DNA of 64,000 bases, from positions 124,001 through 188,000 of the forward strand of contig JAWKQB010000001.1 of the NCBI GenBank assembly GCA_041390365.1, in the 5' to 3' direction. Each line of letters starts with the position of its first letter. Positions within the stretch are counted from its first letter, which is position 1. Source of the DNA: Syntrophotaleaceae bacterium. GTDB lineage: Bacteria; Desulfobacterota; Desulfuromonadia; Desulfuromonadales; Syntrophotaleaceae. This document shows positions 25,679-33,298 of this stretch, one piece after another. The position numbers and the translations under genes were made by a program. Under the pieces are notes generated by a model. The model had not been told where the DNA came from. It did not search any database and saw only the letters and a list, made by a program, of their open reading frames with translations.

Positions 25679-26518
25679 TCAGGATAATTCTTCGTTCATG
25701 CGCCCCGTCCGGTATCCTTCCAGATCCAGAGTGACATACCGGAATCCGGCACCCTTGCAGGTTTCAATCATTGCAGCACGAAGGCTTTGTTCCAGCACCC
25801 GGGGAAGGTCGCTTTGAGCGATTTCGATCCTTACCGTATCTCCATGATGACGGGCCCGGAAATTGGAGAATCCCAGGCGGTAGAGGAAATCTTCGCATAT
25901 CTCGACCTGGCCCAGCTTTTCAGGGGACAGGGGCTGCTGGTAGGGAATACGGGTCGCCAGGCAGGCAAAGGCAGCTTTCTCCGCTGTCGGCAGATGCATC
26001 TGCCTGCTCAGATAACGAATGTCCTGTTTTGTCAGGCCCGCCTCCAGAAGCGGAGAGCGGATTCCGAGCTGCAAAAGAGCTTCCCTTCCGGGGCGGTAAT
26101 CGCGGAGATCATCCAGGTTGGAGCCGTCCAGCAGAACGGCACCCCCGTATTCAGCGGCCTTCTCCAGGCAGAGGGCCATGATCGCCCGTTTGCAATGGTA
26201 GCATCGGCGTGGTCCGTTGGCCGCAACTTCGGGTATTTGCAAAATGTCAAAGGTCAGGATGATCTGGCGAATCCCGAGGGATGAAGCGATTCTTCGACTT
26301 TCATCCAGTTCCCAGGCCGGAAGGAAGGCCGACTGTACCGTCAGAGCCAGAACTTTGTCGGCGCCAAGGGTATCCGCTGCCGTTTTCAACAACAGCGTCG
26401 AGTCGACCCCTCCTGAAAAGGCAACGGCAACTGTAGGGAAGCTGCCGAGCAGGTCCTTAAGGGGAGCAGTTTTTTCGGCCGTGCCGAGGTTGTGTCCGCT
26501 CAGGTCAACCTTTTTCAT
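25679..26518 (-). CDS. larE: ATP-dependent sacrificial sulfurtransferase LarE
   Basis: LarE adds sulfur to the pyridinium carboxylates made by LarB during nickel-pincer nucleotide synthesis, giving up its own cysteine sulfur. The PP-loop SGGVDST is at residues 35-41; RCYHCK (Cys106, Cys109) and ACLATRIPY (Cys186) follow, the last probably the counterpart of the sacrificial cysteine of lactobacillar LarE. The 279-residue length is standard. The ATG lies inside the last codons of cysK (14-base overlap), so cysteine synthesis and a cysteine-consuming enzyme are coupled. larB and larC lie 36 kb away in this window. Confidence 0.92.
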   Translation of the reverse strand: MKKVDLSGHNLGTAEKTAPLKDLLGSFPTVAVAFSGGVDSTLLLKTAADTLGADKVLALTVQSAFLPAWELDESRRIASSLGIRQIILTFDILQIPEVAANGPRRCYHCKRAIMALCLEKAAEYGGAVLLDGSNLDDLRDYRPGREALLQLGIRSPLLEAGLTKQDIRYLSRQMHLPTAEKAAFACLATRIPYQQPLSPEKLGQVEICEDFLYRLGFSNFRARHHGDTVRIEIAQSDLPRVLEQSLRAAMIETCKGAGFRYVTLDLEGYRTGRMNEELS

Positions 26519-27434
26519 CAAAAAGGCCGGAAGAGAGATAGCGCTCCCCGGTGTCGCAAAGAACTGTGACGACATTCTTTCCGGGGCCAAGGCGTTTTGC
26601 CACCTGGATCGCCGCCCAGACATTGGCGCCGGCGGAAATGCCGACAAGCAGGCCTTCCTCGCGGGCAAGCTGCCGGCTGGTGGCTATGGCCACTTCGTTT
26701 TCAACGGTTATGACTTCCTTGTAGATAGACGTATCGAGGACTTCGGGAACGAACCCGGCCCCGATCCCCTGGATGCAGTGTGGACCCGGGCACCCTCCCG
26801 AGAGGACGGGGGAAGCGGCGGGCTCGACCGCCACGATGTAAGCCTGGGGGTTTTTGGCCAGAAGGACCCTTCCCACGCCTGTAATGGTGCCTCCCGTGCC
26901 CACTCCGGCAACGAAGGCGTCCACCTGGCCGTCCAGGGCGGCAAGAATCTCCGGACCGGTAGTTTCCTCATGGACCTTGGGATTGGCCGGGTTGTTGAAC
27001 TGCATTGGCATGAAGCAGTTTTTTTCGGCACGGATTTCTTCGGCCGCAGCAATGGCGCCGCGCATGCCCTGGCTGCCCGGGGTCAAAATCAGTTCGGCCC
27101 CATAGGCGATGAGCAGCCGGCGCCGTTCCAGGCTCATGGTTTCAGGCATGGTGAGGATGAGACGATATCCCTTGACTGCGCACACCAGTGCCAGGCCGAT
27201 GCCGGTATTGCCGCTGGTCGGCTCAACCACCATATCCCCGGGTTTGATGCAGCCGTCCTGTTCGGCCCGCTCGATCATCGCCAGGGCGATCCGGTCCTTG
27301 ACGCTGCCGCCGGGGTTGTTCGCTTCCAATTTGCCCCAGACGGCAGCACAATCGGCCCCCGGCAAACGATTCAGGCGGACCAGGGGGGTATTGAAAATCT
27401 GACCGAGGGTGTTGGTGCTGATGGCAGTCGGCAC
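26505..27434 (-). CDS. cysK: Cysteine synthase A
   Basis: O-acetylserine sulfhydrylase of the PLP fold-type II: the PLP lysine sits in NNPGGSVKDR, the phosphate-binding loop is TSGNTG, and GTGGTITGVG is the glycine-rich loop. It makes cysteine from O-acetylserine and sulfide. The GTG at 27434 is preferred because GTGGAGG lies just upstream; a GTG four codons earlier would overlap that site. The promoter and a 28-bp inverted repeat lie directly upstream. Coupling to larE is unusual and is discussed in the findings. Confidence 0.93.
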   Translation of the reverse strand: MPTAISTNTLGQIFNTPLVRLNRLPGADCAAVWGKLEANNPGGSVKDRIALAMIERAEQDGCIKPGDMVVEPTSGNTGIGLALVCAVKGYRLILTMPETMSLERRRLLIAYGAELILTPGSQGMRGAIAAAEEIRAEKNCFMPMQFNNPANPKVHEETTGPEILAALDGQVDAFVAGVGTGGTITGVGRVLLAKNPQAYIVAVEPAASPVLSGGCPGPHCIQGIGAGFVPEVLDTSIYKEVITVENEVAIATSRQLAREEGLLVGISAGANVWAAIQVAKRLGPGKNVVTVLCDTGERYLSSGLFDEKG

Positions 27435-27455
27435 GGGATCCTCCACTTTGGTTAC

Positions 27456-27483
27456 GGGATACTTGTATTTGCCTCAATATCCC
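27456..27483. promoter_or_regulatory. Inverted repeat at the cysK-larE transcription start (putative operator)
   Basis: GGGATA (27456-27461) and TATCCC (27478-27483) form a perfect 6-bp inverted repeat with a 16-base spacer. It begins at the last base of the -10 box and covers the expected start site, the usual place for a repressor. The regulator is unknown. Confidence 0.5.
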
Positions 27484-27511
27484 TAATAATAAAGACTGCA
27501 GTGTCTGTCAA
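27483..27511 (-). promoter_or_regulatory. Sigma-70-type promoter of cysK-larE
   Basis: On the minus strand TTGACA (27511-27506) is followed after 17 bases by TATTAG (27488-27483), four of six matches to the -10 consensus. The predicted start near 27476 is 42 bases upstream of the chosen cysK GTG. Confidence 0.65.
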
Positions 27512-27870
27512 CAGATAATACCCGATCGCAGTTGTGAGGTCTATCATGGCTTTTTCGACTTCCGGTTCAGATCCTTTCCCCTCTTTCCTTCGGTATGCTC
27601 CGCCAATCGGTACGGTCGTCCTGAAGGGGCGGAGAAAACTGTCGTCCTTCCCGGTGTTATGGGCCGGAACGGTTCTCGGCGGGGCGCGGGTGTGCCGAAT
27701 GGGCGTCCGCATGCCCCTCAATGCCCGCCGGCGGCTGCGAAAAGGCTCATATTTCCAGGTCTATTTTTTCCCTTCCTCGAAAAACCAACCTCGCACCGTC
27801 TGGTGTTGCCGCTACCTGAACCGATCTTCCCGGTGTGGAATGGTCGACATTCGGGGAGAAGTGCTGGAAG

Positions 27871-27902
27871 AAAAAAACCTTTCCGGCAGTCGCCGGAAAA
27901 GG
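27871..27902 (-). terminator. Intrinsic terminator after dapL
   Basis: Read on the minus strand, the stem CCTTTTCCGGC pairs with GCCGGAAAGG around GACT and is followed by seven T (27877-27871). It ends the dap transcript. Confidence 0.85.
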
Positions 27903-27903
27903 T

Positions 27904-27925
27904 AAAGGCGGCGCGGAGCCGCCTT
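27904..27925 (-). terminator. Second hairpin after dapL
   Basis: AAGGCGGC and GCCGCCTT flank a five-base loop directly after the dapL stop codon and ahead of the T-tailed hairpin at 27871-27902. The pair forms a double hairpin end. Confidence 0.65.
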
Positions 27926-27930
27926 AAAGG

Positions 27931-29163
27931 TCATGCAAGATTCTTTTTGATCCGTTCCACTGCCTCGATCACGTTGTCTCGATCGCCAAAGGCCGAAAGG
28001 CGGAAGAAACCCTCACCGCTGGGGCCGAAGCCGCTGCCGGGAGTGCCGACCACGTGGCATTCGGAGAGCAGCTTGTCGAAAAATTCCCAACTGCTCATGT
28101 TGGCCGGCGTCTTCAACCAGATGTACGGTGCATTGACGCCGCCATACACGGTCAGGCCGGCAGCCTCCAGCCCTTCCCGAATGATCCGGGCATTCTCCAT
28201 GTAGTAGTCGACGGTTTCCTTGACCTGGGCCCACCCTTTGTTGGAGTAGACGGCAGCGGCGGCCTTCTGCACCGGGTAGGAGACGCCGTTGAACTTGGTT
28301 GTCTGGCGGCGGTTCCACAGCTTGTTGAGAGAAACCGATTCGCCGGCAGCGGTTTTCGCCATGACCCCTTCGGGAACGACGGTAAGCGCGCAGCGGACGC
28401 CCGTAAAGCCGGCGGTCTTGGAAAAACTGCGGAACTCGATGGCACATTTTTCGGCGCCGGGGATTTCATAAATGCTGTGGGGGATGCCGGGTTCGGTGAT
28501 GAAGACCTCATAAGCGGCGTCGAAGAAGATGATGGTGTCGTTGGCCAGGGCGTAATCGACCCATTGCTGCAGATCGTCCCGGGTGGCGACAGCGCCGGTC
28601 GGGTTGTTGGGGTAGCAGAGATAGACGATGTCGACTTTTTCCTTTGGAATGGCCGGAGTAAAGCTGTTCTCTTCGGTGCAGGGCAGGTAGACGATTCCCT
28701 TGTAGTAGCCCTTTTCGTCCGCCTCGCCGGTGCGCCCGATCATGACGTTGGTGTCGTTATAGACCGGATAGACCGGGTCGCAGATGGCCACCTTGTTGTC
28801 CATGGCGAAGATGTCGAGGATGTTGGCGCAATCGCATTTGCTGCCGTCGGAGATGAAAATTTCCGACGTTTTCAGCGAGACCCCGAGGGGCTTGTAGGAT
28901 TTTTCGATGATGGTATCGATCAGGAATTCGTAGCCCTGCTCCGGCCCGTAGCCCTTGAAGGTCTCCGAACTGGTCAGTTCGTCGATCCCCTCGTGGAAAG
29001 CCTCGATCACGGCCGGCGCCAGGGGCTGGGTGACATCACCGATCCCCAGGCGAATGACCTTGGCCTCGGGATGGGCGGCGGCAAAGGCCTTGACCCGGCG
29101 GCCGATTTCGGGAAACAGGTAGCCGGCCTTGAGTTTCAGATAATTGTCGTTCAAAAGTGCCAC
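27931..29163 (-). CDS. dapL: LL-diaminopimelate aminotransferase
   Basis: DapL converts tetrahydrodipicolinate directly to LL-diaminopimelate, bypassing acylated intermediates. The 410-residue product is full length: NDNYLKLKAGYLFPEI at the start, DPVYPVY, CYPNNPTGAV and the PLP lysine in FRSFSKTAGF. The GTG at 29163 is chosen because GGAGG lies 11 bases upstream; the longer open frame continues into repeat DNA. It is the last gene of the lysine group, separated from dapB by a hairpin-forming repeat. Confidence 0.96.
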   Translation of the reverse strand: MALLNDNYLKLKAGYLFPEIGRRVKAFAAAHPEAKVIRLGIGDVTQPLAPAVIEAFHEGIDELTSSETFKGYGPEQGYEFLIDTIIEKSYKPLGVSLKTSEIFISDGSKCDCANILDIFAMDNKVAICDPVYPVYNDTNVMIGRTGEADEKGYYKGIVYLPCTEENSFTPAIPKEKVDIVYLCYPNNPTGAVATRDDLQQWVDYALANDTIIFFDAAYEVFITEPGIPHSIYEIPGAEKCAIEFRSFSKTAGFTGVRCALTVVPEGVMAKTAAGESVSLNKLWNRRQTTKFNGVSYPVQKAAAAVYSNKGWAQVKETVDYYMENARIIREGLEAAGLTVYGGVNAPYIWLKTPANMSSWEFFDKLLSECHVVGTPGSGFGPSGEGFFRLSAFGDRDNVIEAVERIKKNLA

Positions 29164-29231
29164 GAAAAACCTCCTTTTATAATTTCTAAAGTTCGAATTG
29201 TGTAATAGGTTAAATTTTGTGGGCCTCGTCA

Positions 29232-29319
29232 ATCGTACTCGTACTCAAATTTTTCATACGTTTCAGAATTTCCTTTCGAGTACGAGTACCGATCCTTCGG
29301 ATCTGAGTACGAGTACGAT
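29232..29319. repeat. TCGTAC-word hairpin in the dapB-dapL spacer
   Basis: Left arm ATCGTACTCGTACTCA (29232-29247) and right arm TGAGTACGAGTACGAT (29304-29319) are perfect over 16 bp. Inside lies another CGAGTACGAGTAC copy and a small GATCC-TTC-GGATC hairpin (29291-29303). Both arms are built from TCGTAC words. Confidence 0.85.
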
Positions 29320-29350
29320 GGTAGACCATCCGGTCTGGATCGTACCCGCC

Positions 29351-30154
29351 TTATTTCAACCCCAAAATATCCTGCATGTCGTACAGTCCCGGCCCCTTGT
29401 CGGCGATCCAGCCGGCGGCGCGAATGGCGCCGCGGGCGAACATGTCGCGGCTCATGGCACGGTGGGTGATTTCGATCCGTTCGCCCATGCCGATAAAGTA
29501 GACGGTATGTTCGCCGACGATGTCGCCGCCGCGTACTGTCTGCATGCCGATCTCTTCCCGGGTGCGGGCGCCGCACATCCCTTCGCGGTGATAGACCGCG
29601 CTCTGGTTGTAATCCCGGCCGAGGGCTTCGGCGACGATTTCCCCCATCCTCACCGCGGTCCCGCTGGGGGAATCTTTTTTCTGGTTATGATGGAGTTCGA
29701 CGATTTCCACGTCAAAACCCTCGCCAAGAATTTTGGCCGCCTCCTTGAGCAGTTTGAAGCAGGCATTGACCCCGACGCTCATGTTGGGAGCCAGGACCAC
29801 GGGAATTCTCTGGGCCTGATCGTTGACCTTGGCCCGCTGCTCCGGAGTGAAGCCGGTGGAGCCGATGACGATCTTTTTGCCGAGGGCGGCACAAATATCG
29901 AGATTTTTCAGGGAGACTTCGGGGAAGGTGAAATCGATCAGCACCTCGGCCCGCGCCAGGGCTACCTCATGGCGGTCAGTAATTTCGACCCCCAGTGCTC
30001 CACAGCCGGCCAGCAATCCTGCATCCTGTCCGACCGAGGGATGGCCCGGCATTTCCAGCGCCCCGGCCAGCTCCATTCCGGCGGTGTCCTTTATGGCGGT
30101 AATCAGGCGGCCGCCCATGCGTCCGGCGGCGCCGTTAACGGCTACTTTGATCAT
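29351..30154 (-). CDS. dapB: 4-hydroxy-tetrahydrodipicolinate reductase
   Basis: The 267-residue protein has the dinucleotide-binding start VAVNGAAGRMG and the catalytic ELHHNQKKDSPSGTA stretch (His and Lys of the active site). It reduces the DapA product with NAD(P)H. GGAGG precedes the ATG, and the gene is 21 bases after dapA. Standard length and motifs. Confidence 0.97.
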   Translation of the reverse strand: MIKVAVNGAAGRMGGRLITAIKDTAGMELAGALEMPGHPSVGQDAGLLAGCGALGVEITDRHEVALARAEVLIDFTFPEVSLKNLDICAALGKKIVIGSTGFTPEQRAKVNDQAQRIPVVLAPNMSVGVNACFKLLKEAAKILGEGFDVEIVELHHNQKKDSPSGTAVRMGEIVAEALGRDYNQSAVYHREGMCGARTREEIGMQTVRGGDIVGEHTVYFIGMGERIEITHRAMSRDMFARGAIRAAGWIADKGPGLYDMQDILGLK

Positions 30155-30175
30155 GGAGGACCTCCTTCTTTCTGG

Positions 30176-31057
30176 TTATGCGGGAATCAAACCGTATTCG
30201 GCCAGGACGTTTTTCAATGCGGTCAGATTCTCCGGCTTCATTGGAACCAGCGGCAGACGGGGATGTGCGCTGCATCGGCCCATCAGTTCCAGAGCCGTCT
30301 TGACCGGAACCGGATTCGATTCGATAAACATGGCGTTATGGATTCCCAGGAGGTTGTAGTGGATCTTCCGGGCGTCTTCCCAGCGCCTCTCCTCGACGGC
30401 GGTGAGCAAAGCCTTCACCTCCTTCGGCAGGATGTTGGCTGTGACGGAGATAACCCCTTTGGCGCCAATGGACATGAAGGGCAAGGTCAGGGCATCATCC
30501 CCGGAAAGGATGTCGATCTTGTCGCCGGCGCGGGCGAGAATTTCTGAGGCTTGGGAGACGTTGCCGGAGGCGTCCTTGAGAGCGACGATATTGGGAATTT
30601 GGGCCAGCCGGACGGTGAGGTCGACGGACATGTTCACCCCGGTGCGGCCGGGGACGTTATAGACCACCTGCGGCAGAGCGACTTCCTCCGCGAGAATCCG
30701 GAAATGCTGGTAGAGCCCTTCCTGGGAAGGTTTGTTGTAGTAGGGAGAAATCAGCAGCAAGCCGTCCGCGCCGGCCTGCTTGGCCGCCCGGCTCAGTTCG
30801 ACGGCTTCCGCCGTCGAGTTGGACCCGGTGCCGGCCAGCACCGGGATTCGCCCGTTCACCTGGTCGACGCAGGCCTTTATCACCCGGTTGTGTCCTTCGT
30901 GGTCGAGGGTGGCCGCCTCGCCGGTGCTCCCACAGGGAACGATTCCGTCGGTGCCGTTTTCGATCTGGAACTCCACCAGTTGCCGAAAGCTGTCCTCGTC
31001 GAATCGGCCGTCCGATGAGAAGGGGGTGACAATGGCCACCAGGGATCCTTTGAACAT
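30176..31057 (-). CDS. dapA: 4-hydroxy-tetrahydrodipicolinate synthase
   Basis: A 293-residue class I aldolase that condenses pyruvate with aspartate semialdehyde. Seen: VAIVTPF at the start, PCGSTGEAATL for the substrate loop, YNVPGRTGVN, and the Schiff-base lysine in ALKDASGN. It follows lysA after a short spacer holding nine-base word repeats. Feedback by lysine is typical of the family but cannot be judged here. Confidence 0.97.
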   Translation of the reverse strand: MFKGSLVAIVTPFSSDGRFDEDSFRQLVEFQIENGTDGIVPCGSTGEAATLDHEGHNRVIKACVDQVNGRIPVLAGTGSNSTAEAVELSRAAKQAGADGLLLISPYYNKPSQEGLYQHFRILAEEVALPQVVYNVPGRTGVNMSVDLTVRLAQIPNIVALKDASGNVSQASEILARAGDKIDILSGDDALTLPFMSIGAKGVISVTANILPKEVKALLTAVEERRWEDARKIHYNLLGIHNAMFIESNPVPVKTALELMGRCSAHPRLPLVPMKPENLTALKNVLAEYGLIPA

Positions 31058-31105
31058 TTTGTTTCCTCCCGTTTTTTTGCGAAGATTTTCGGTCCCTTAT
31101 TTACA

Positions 31106-31138
31106 TGGGTCCTATAAGACCTATGGGACCTATGGGGT
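31106..31138. repeat. Nine-base word repeat in the lysA-dapA spacer
   Basis: Consecutive nine-base words ATGGGTCCT, ATAAGACCT, ATGGGACCT and the start of ATGGGGTTC, with GGTCC and GGACC as inverted copies. A degenerate relative (ATGGGTTTG, ATGGGACTT) occurs near 57447-57476. Confidence 0.65.
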
Positions 31139-32392
31139 TCAGATTCCCTCGGGAATCGTCTCGCCCTTGATCAGGTCCTCGTAGGTTTCCCGTTGGCGCA
31201 CCATCAGCACCTTGTCCCCCTTGACCATGACCTCCGGGGTGCGGGGCCGGCTGTTGTAGTTGGACGCCATGCTGAAGCCGTAAGCACCGGCGGAGGCCAC
31301 GGCCAGCAGATCGCCCTGGCGGAAGGCGGGGACCTCGCGGTCCTGGGCCAAAAAATCACCCGATTCGCAGATCGGGCCGACAACGTCGGCGACCATGGTA
31401 GCGCTGGTCGACTTGTCTACCGCCTCAATGCCCTGATAGGAGCCGTAGAGGGCAGGGCGGGCAAGGTCGTTCATGGCCGCATCGACGATGACAAAGTTTT
31501 TCGCCTCGCCTTCCTTGACGTAAAGGACCTTCGAAATCAGCATGCCGGCGTTGCCGACCATCATCCGGCCCGGTTCGAAGACCAGGGTGACATCGAGTCC
31601 TTTGGTCGCTTCGATAATGGCTTCGGCATAATCGGCCGGAGTGGGCGGTTCCTCATCCTTGTAGGTAATGCCCAGTCCACCACCCAGGTCCAGATACTTG
31701 ATCGCAAAACCTTCCTTCTGAAGCGTTTCGACCAGTTCGCGGACCTTTCTGATGGCATCGACGAAGGGTGACAGCTTGGTCAGCTGGCTGCCGATATGGC
31801 AGTCCACACCGATTACTTCGAGGTTGGGCAGGGCGGCCGCCTTGCGGTAATCCTCCAGGGCTCGGGCGATGTTGATGCCGAACTTGGCTTTTTTCATGCC
31901 AGTGGAGATGTAGGGGTGGGTCTGAGGATCGACGTCCGGGTTGACGCGGATGGCGATACCGGCTTTTTTGCCCACACGGCCGGCAACGCGGTCGATGGTC
32001 TCGAGCTCCTGGGGGGACTCGACATTGAACATCAGAATATCGGCCTCCAGGGCCGCCTGGATTTCCTTTTCGGTTTTGCCGACTCCCGAATAGACGATCT
32101 TGCGGGGATCGCAGCCGACCTGCTTGGCCCGGTAGAGTTCACCCCCCGAGACGATGTCGAAGCCTGCGCCGAGATTGACGAAGGTCTTCAGCACTGCCAG
32201 GTTGCTGTTGGCCTTGATGGAATAGCAGACAAGATGCGGGACCGAGGCGAAGGCTGAGGTAAAGGCTTCCATGTGCCGGGTCAGGGTGGCGTGGGAGTAG
32301 AGGTAGAAGGGAGTGCCGACCTGGGCGGCGATCTCCTTCACGGCCACTTCTTCGCAGTAGAGCTGATTGTTGCGATACTGAAAATGATGCAT
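31139..32392 (-). CDS. lysA: Diaminopimelate decarboxylase
   Basis: A 417-residue PLP enzyme of the alanine-racemase fold that makes L-lysine. The PLP lysine is in YSIKANSN (about residue 60), with GGGLGI for the phosphate, and the C-terminal YGFSMASNYNSRPR near the dimer interface. AGGAGA precedes the ATG. It lies between the small lipoprotein gene and dapA on the same strand, in the family-typical arg-lys order. Confidence 0.97.
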   Translation of the reverse strand: MHHFQYRNNQLYCEEVAVKEIAAQVGTPFYLYSHATLTRHMEAFTSAFASVPHLVCYSIKANSNLAVLKTFVNLGAGFDIVSGGELYRAKQVGCDPRKIVYSGVGKTEKEIQAALEADILMFNVESPQELETIDRVAGRVGKKAGIAIRVNPDVDPQTHPYISTGMKKAKFGINIARALEDYRKAAALPNLEVIGVDCHIGSQLTKLSPFVDAIRKVRELVETLQKEGFAIKYLDLGGGLGITYKDEEPPTPADYAEAIIEATKGLDVTLVFEPGRMMVGNAGMLISKVLYVKEGEAKNFVIVDAAMNDLARPALYGSYQGIEAVDKSTSATMVADVVGPICESGDFLAQDREVPAFRQGDLLAVASAGAYGFSMASNYNSRPRTPEVMVKGDKVLMVRQRETYEDLIKGETIPEGI

Positions 32393-32515
32393 TTGCGAAA
32401 TCTCCTGAAGGATCTGAATGGTCTTATCGCTAGAAGAACAGGTTGTTGATCAACGAGCCGGGATTCGAAAAACTAAGTGAATAACATACTTTGCCCGTTC
32501 GAGTCAAAAAGCAGG

Positions 32516-33298
32516 CTATTTTCCGGCAGGGGCGCGGACGGCGACAAGCTCTGACAGAGGGCTTTCGATGATGCGTGCGTTCTGGCGTATGACGCTGCGC
32601 ACGGCGTAGAAATAGGTTTTTCCGGTCTCGAAGTCCTCATCGACGAAGGGAGGAGCGACCAGCGGTTGGATGTTGCGAGGCGCCGGGGTGAAACTGCTGT
32701 CCGGGTGGCGGCGATAGACGCGGTAACCGATCAGCTCCTTGTCTTCCGCCAGAATATTCACCGGTTGCCAGACCAGGATCAGCCGGCCGCTTTCCGGGGT
32801 AACCGTAACGCCTTGCGGAGCCGGAGGCGGATCGACAATGACCTGCCGGTCCAGCACCGGTTGCCCGTCCTGACCCCATCGGTTGAAAGGAATGATGCGG
32901 TACTGGTAGCCCTGCCCGATTTCGAGCGACTTGTCAGTGAGGAAAAACCGGTCGCCGACCCTTTCCACATCCCGCAGGTATTCGAGGTCGACCACGCGCC
33001 ACAGTTCCGGGGTCTGGAGGCAGGTGGGGCAGTCGTCGGCAGGGTCGTAAAGGCCCCGGTAGATGCGGAATCCGGCCAGGTCGGTGAGGGGAGAACCGTT
33101 CTCGTTGAAGCGGGGCAGGGTCCAGGTCAGCACCATCTGCAGACCCTGCTGCCGCACGACGAATTCCTGCGGGGCCGATGGTATCGGCTGCGCCAGGGGT
33201 CGTACCGGTCCCTTTTTTCCGCATCCGGCCAGAACACCGAAAACTATCGACAGGATCAGGAAAAGGACAAATTCTCGCAACATTGCCGGTCGGATCAT
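32516..33298 (-). CDS. Lipoprotein with LptM-like N-terminus and fibronectin-III-like domains
   Basis: The signal peptide ends in a lipobox GVLAGC followed by GKKGPVRP, the pattern of YifL/LptM-type lipoproteins. Unlike those small proteins it continues to 260 residues with two fibronectin-III-like domains (WTLPRFNENGSPLTDLAGFRIYRG split: WTLPRF, LAGFRIYRG; and LVWQPVN, GYRVYRRH), plus a CPTC pair between them. Its ATG overlaps the argH stop (ATGA). The argH-lipoprotein-lysA order recurs in relatives by my recollection. Its role in the envelope is unknown; LptM relatives assist LPS-assembly disulfide formation. Confidence 0.85.
   Translation of the reverse strand: MIRPAMLREFVLFLILSIVFGVLAGCGKKGPVRPLAQPIPSAPQEFVVRQQGLQMVLTWTLPRFNENGSPLTDLAGFRIYRGLYDPADDCPTCLQTPELWRVVDLEYLRDVERVGDRFFLTDKSLEIGQGYQYRIIPFNRWGQDGQPVLDRQVIVDPPPAPQGVTVTPESGRLILVWQPVNILAEDKELIGYRVYRRHPDSSFTPAPRNIQPLVAPPFVDEDFETGKTYFYAVRSVIRQNARIIESPLSELVAVRAPAGK

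Larger units (their letters stand above)
27435..27930. other. Intergenic region upstream of cysK
   Basis: This region of nearly 500 bases carries the cysK promoter and inverted repeat at its left end and the dapL terminator hairpins (27871-27925) at its right end. The middle (about 27540-27860) has open frames but no ribosome site or recognisable protein; I see no gene there. Confidence 0.6.

Noticed and set aside
27540..27905. Small plus-strand genes upstream of cysK
   Set aside because: Open frames here have no ribosome site, no recognisable composition and end within the dapL terminator hairpins.
29164..29232. Longer N-terminus for DapL
   Set aside because: The extra codons come from the spacer and repeat; a good ribosome site precedes the GTG at 29163.
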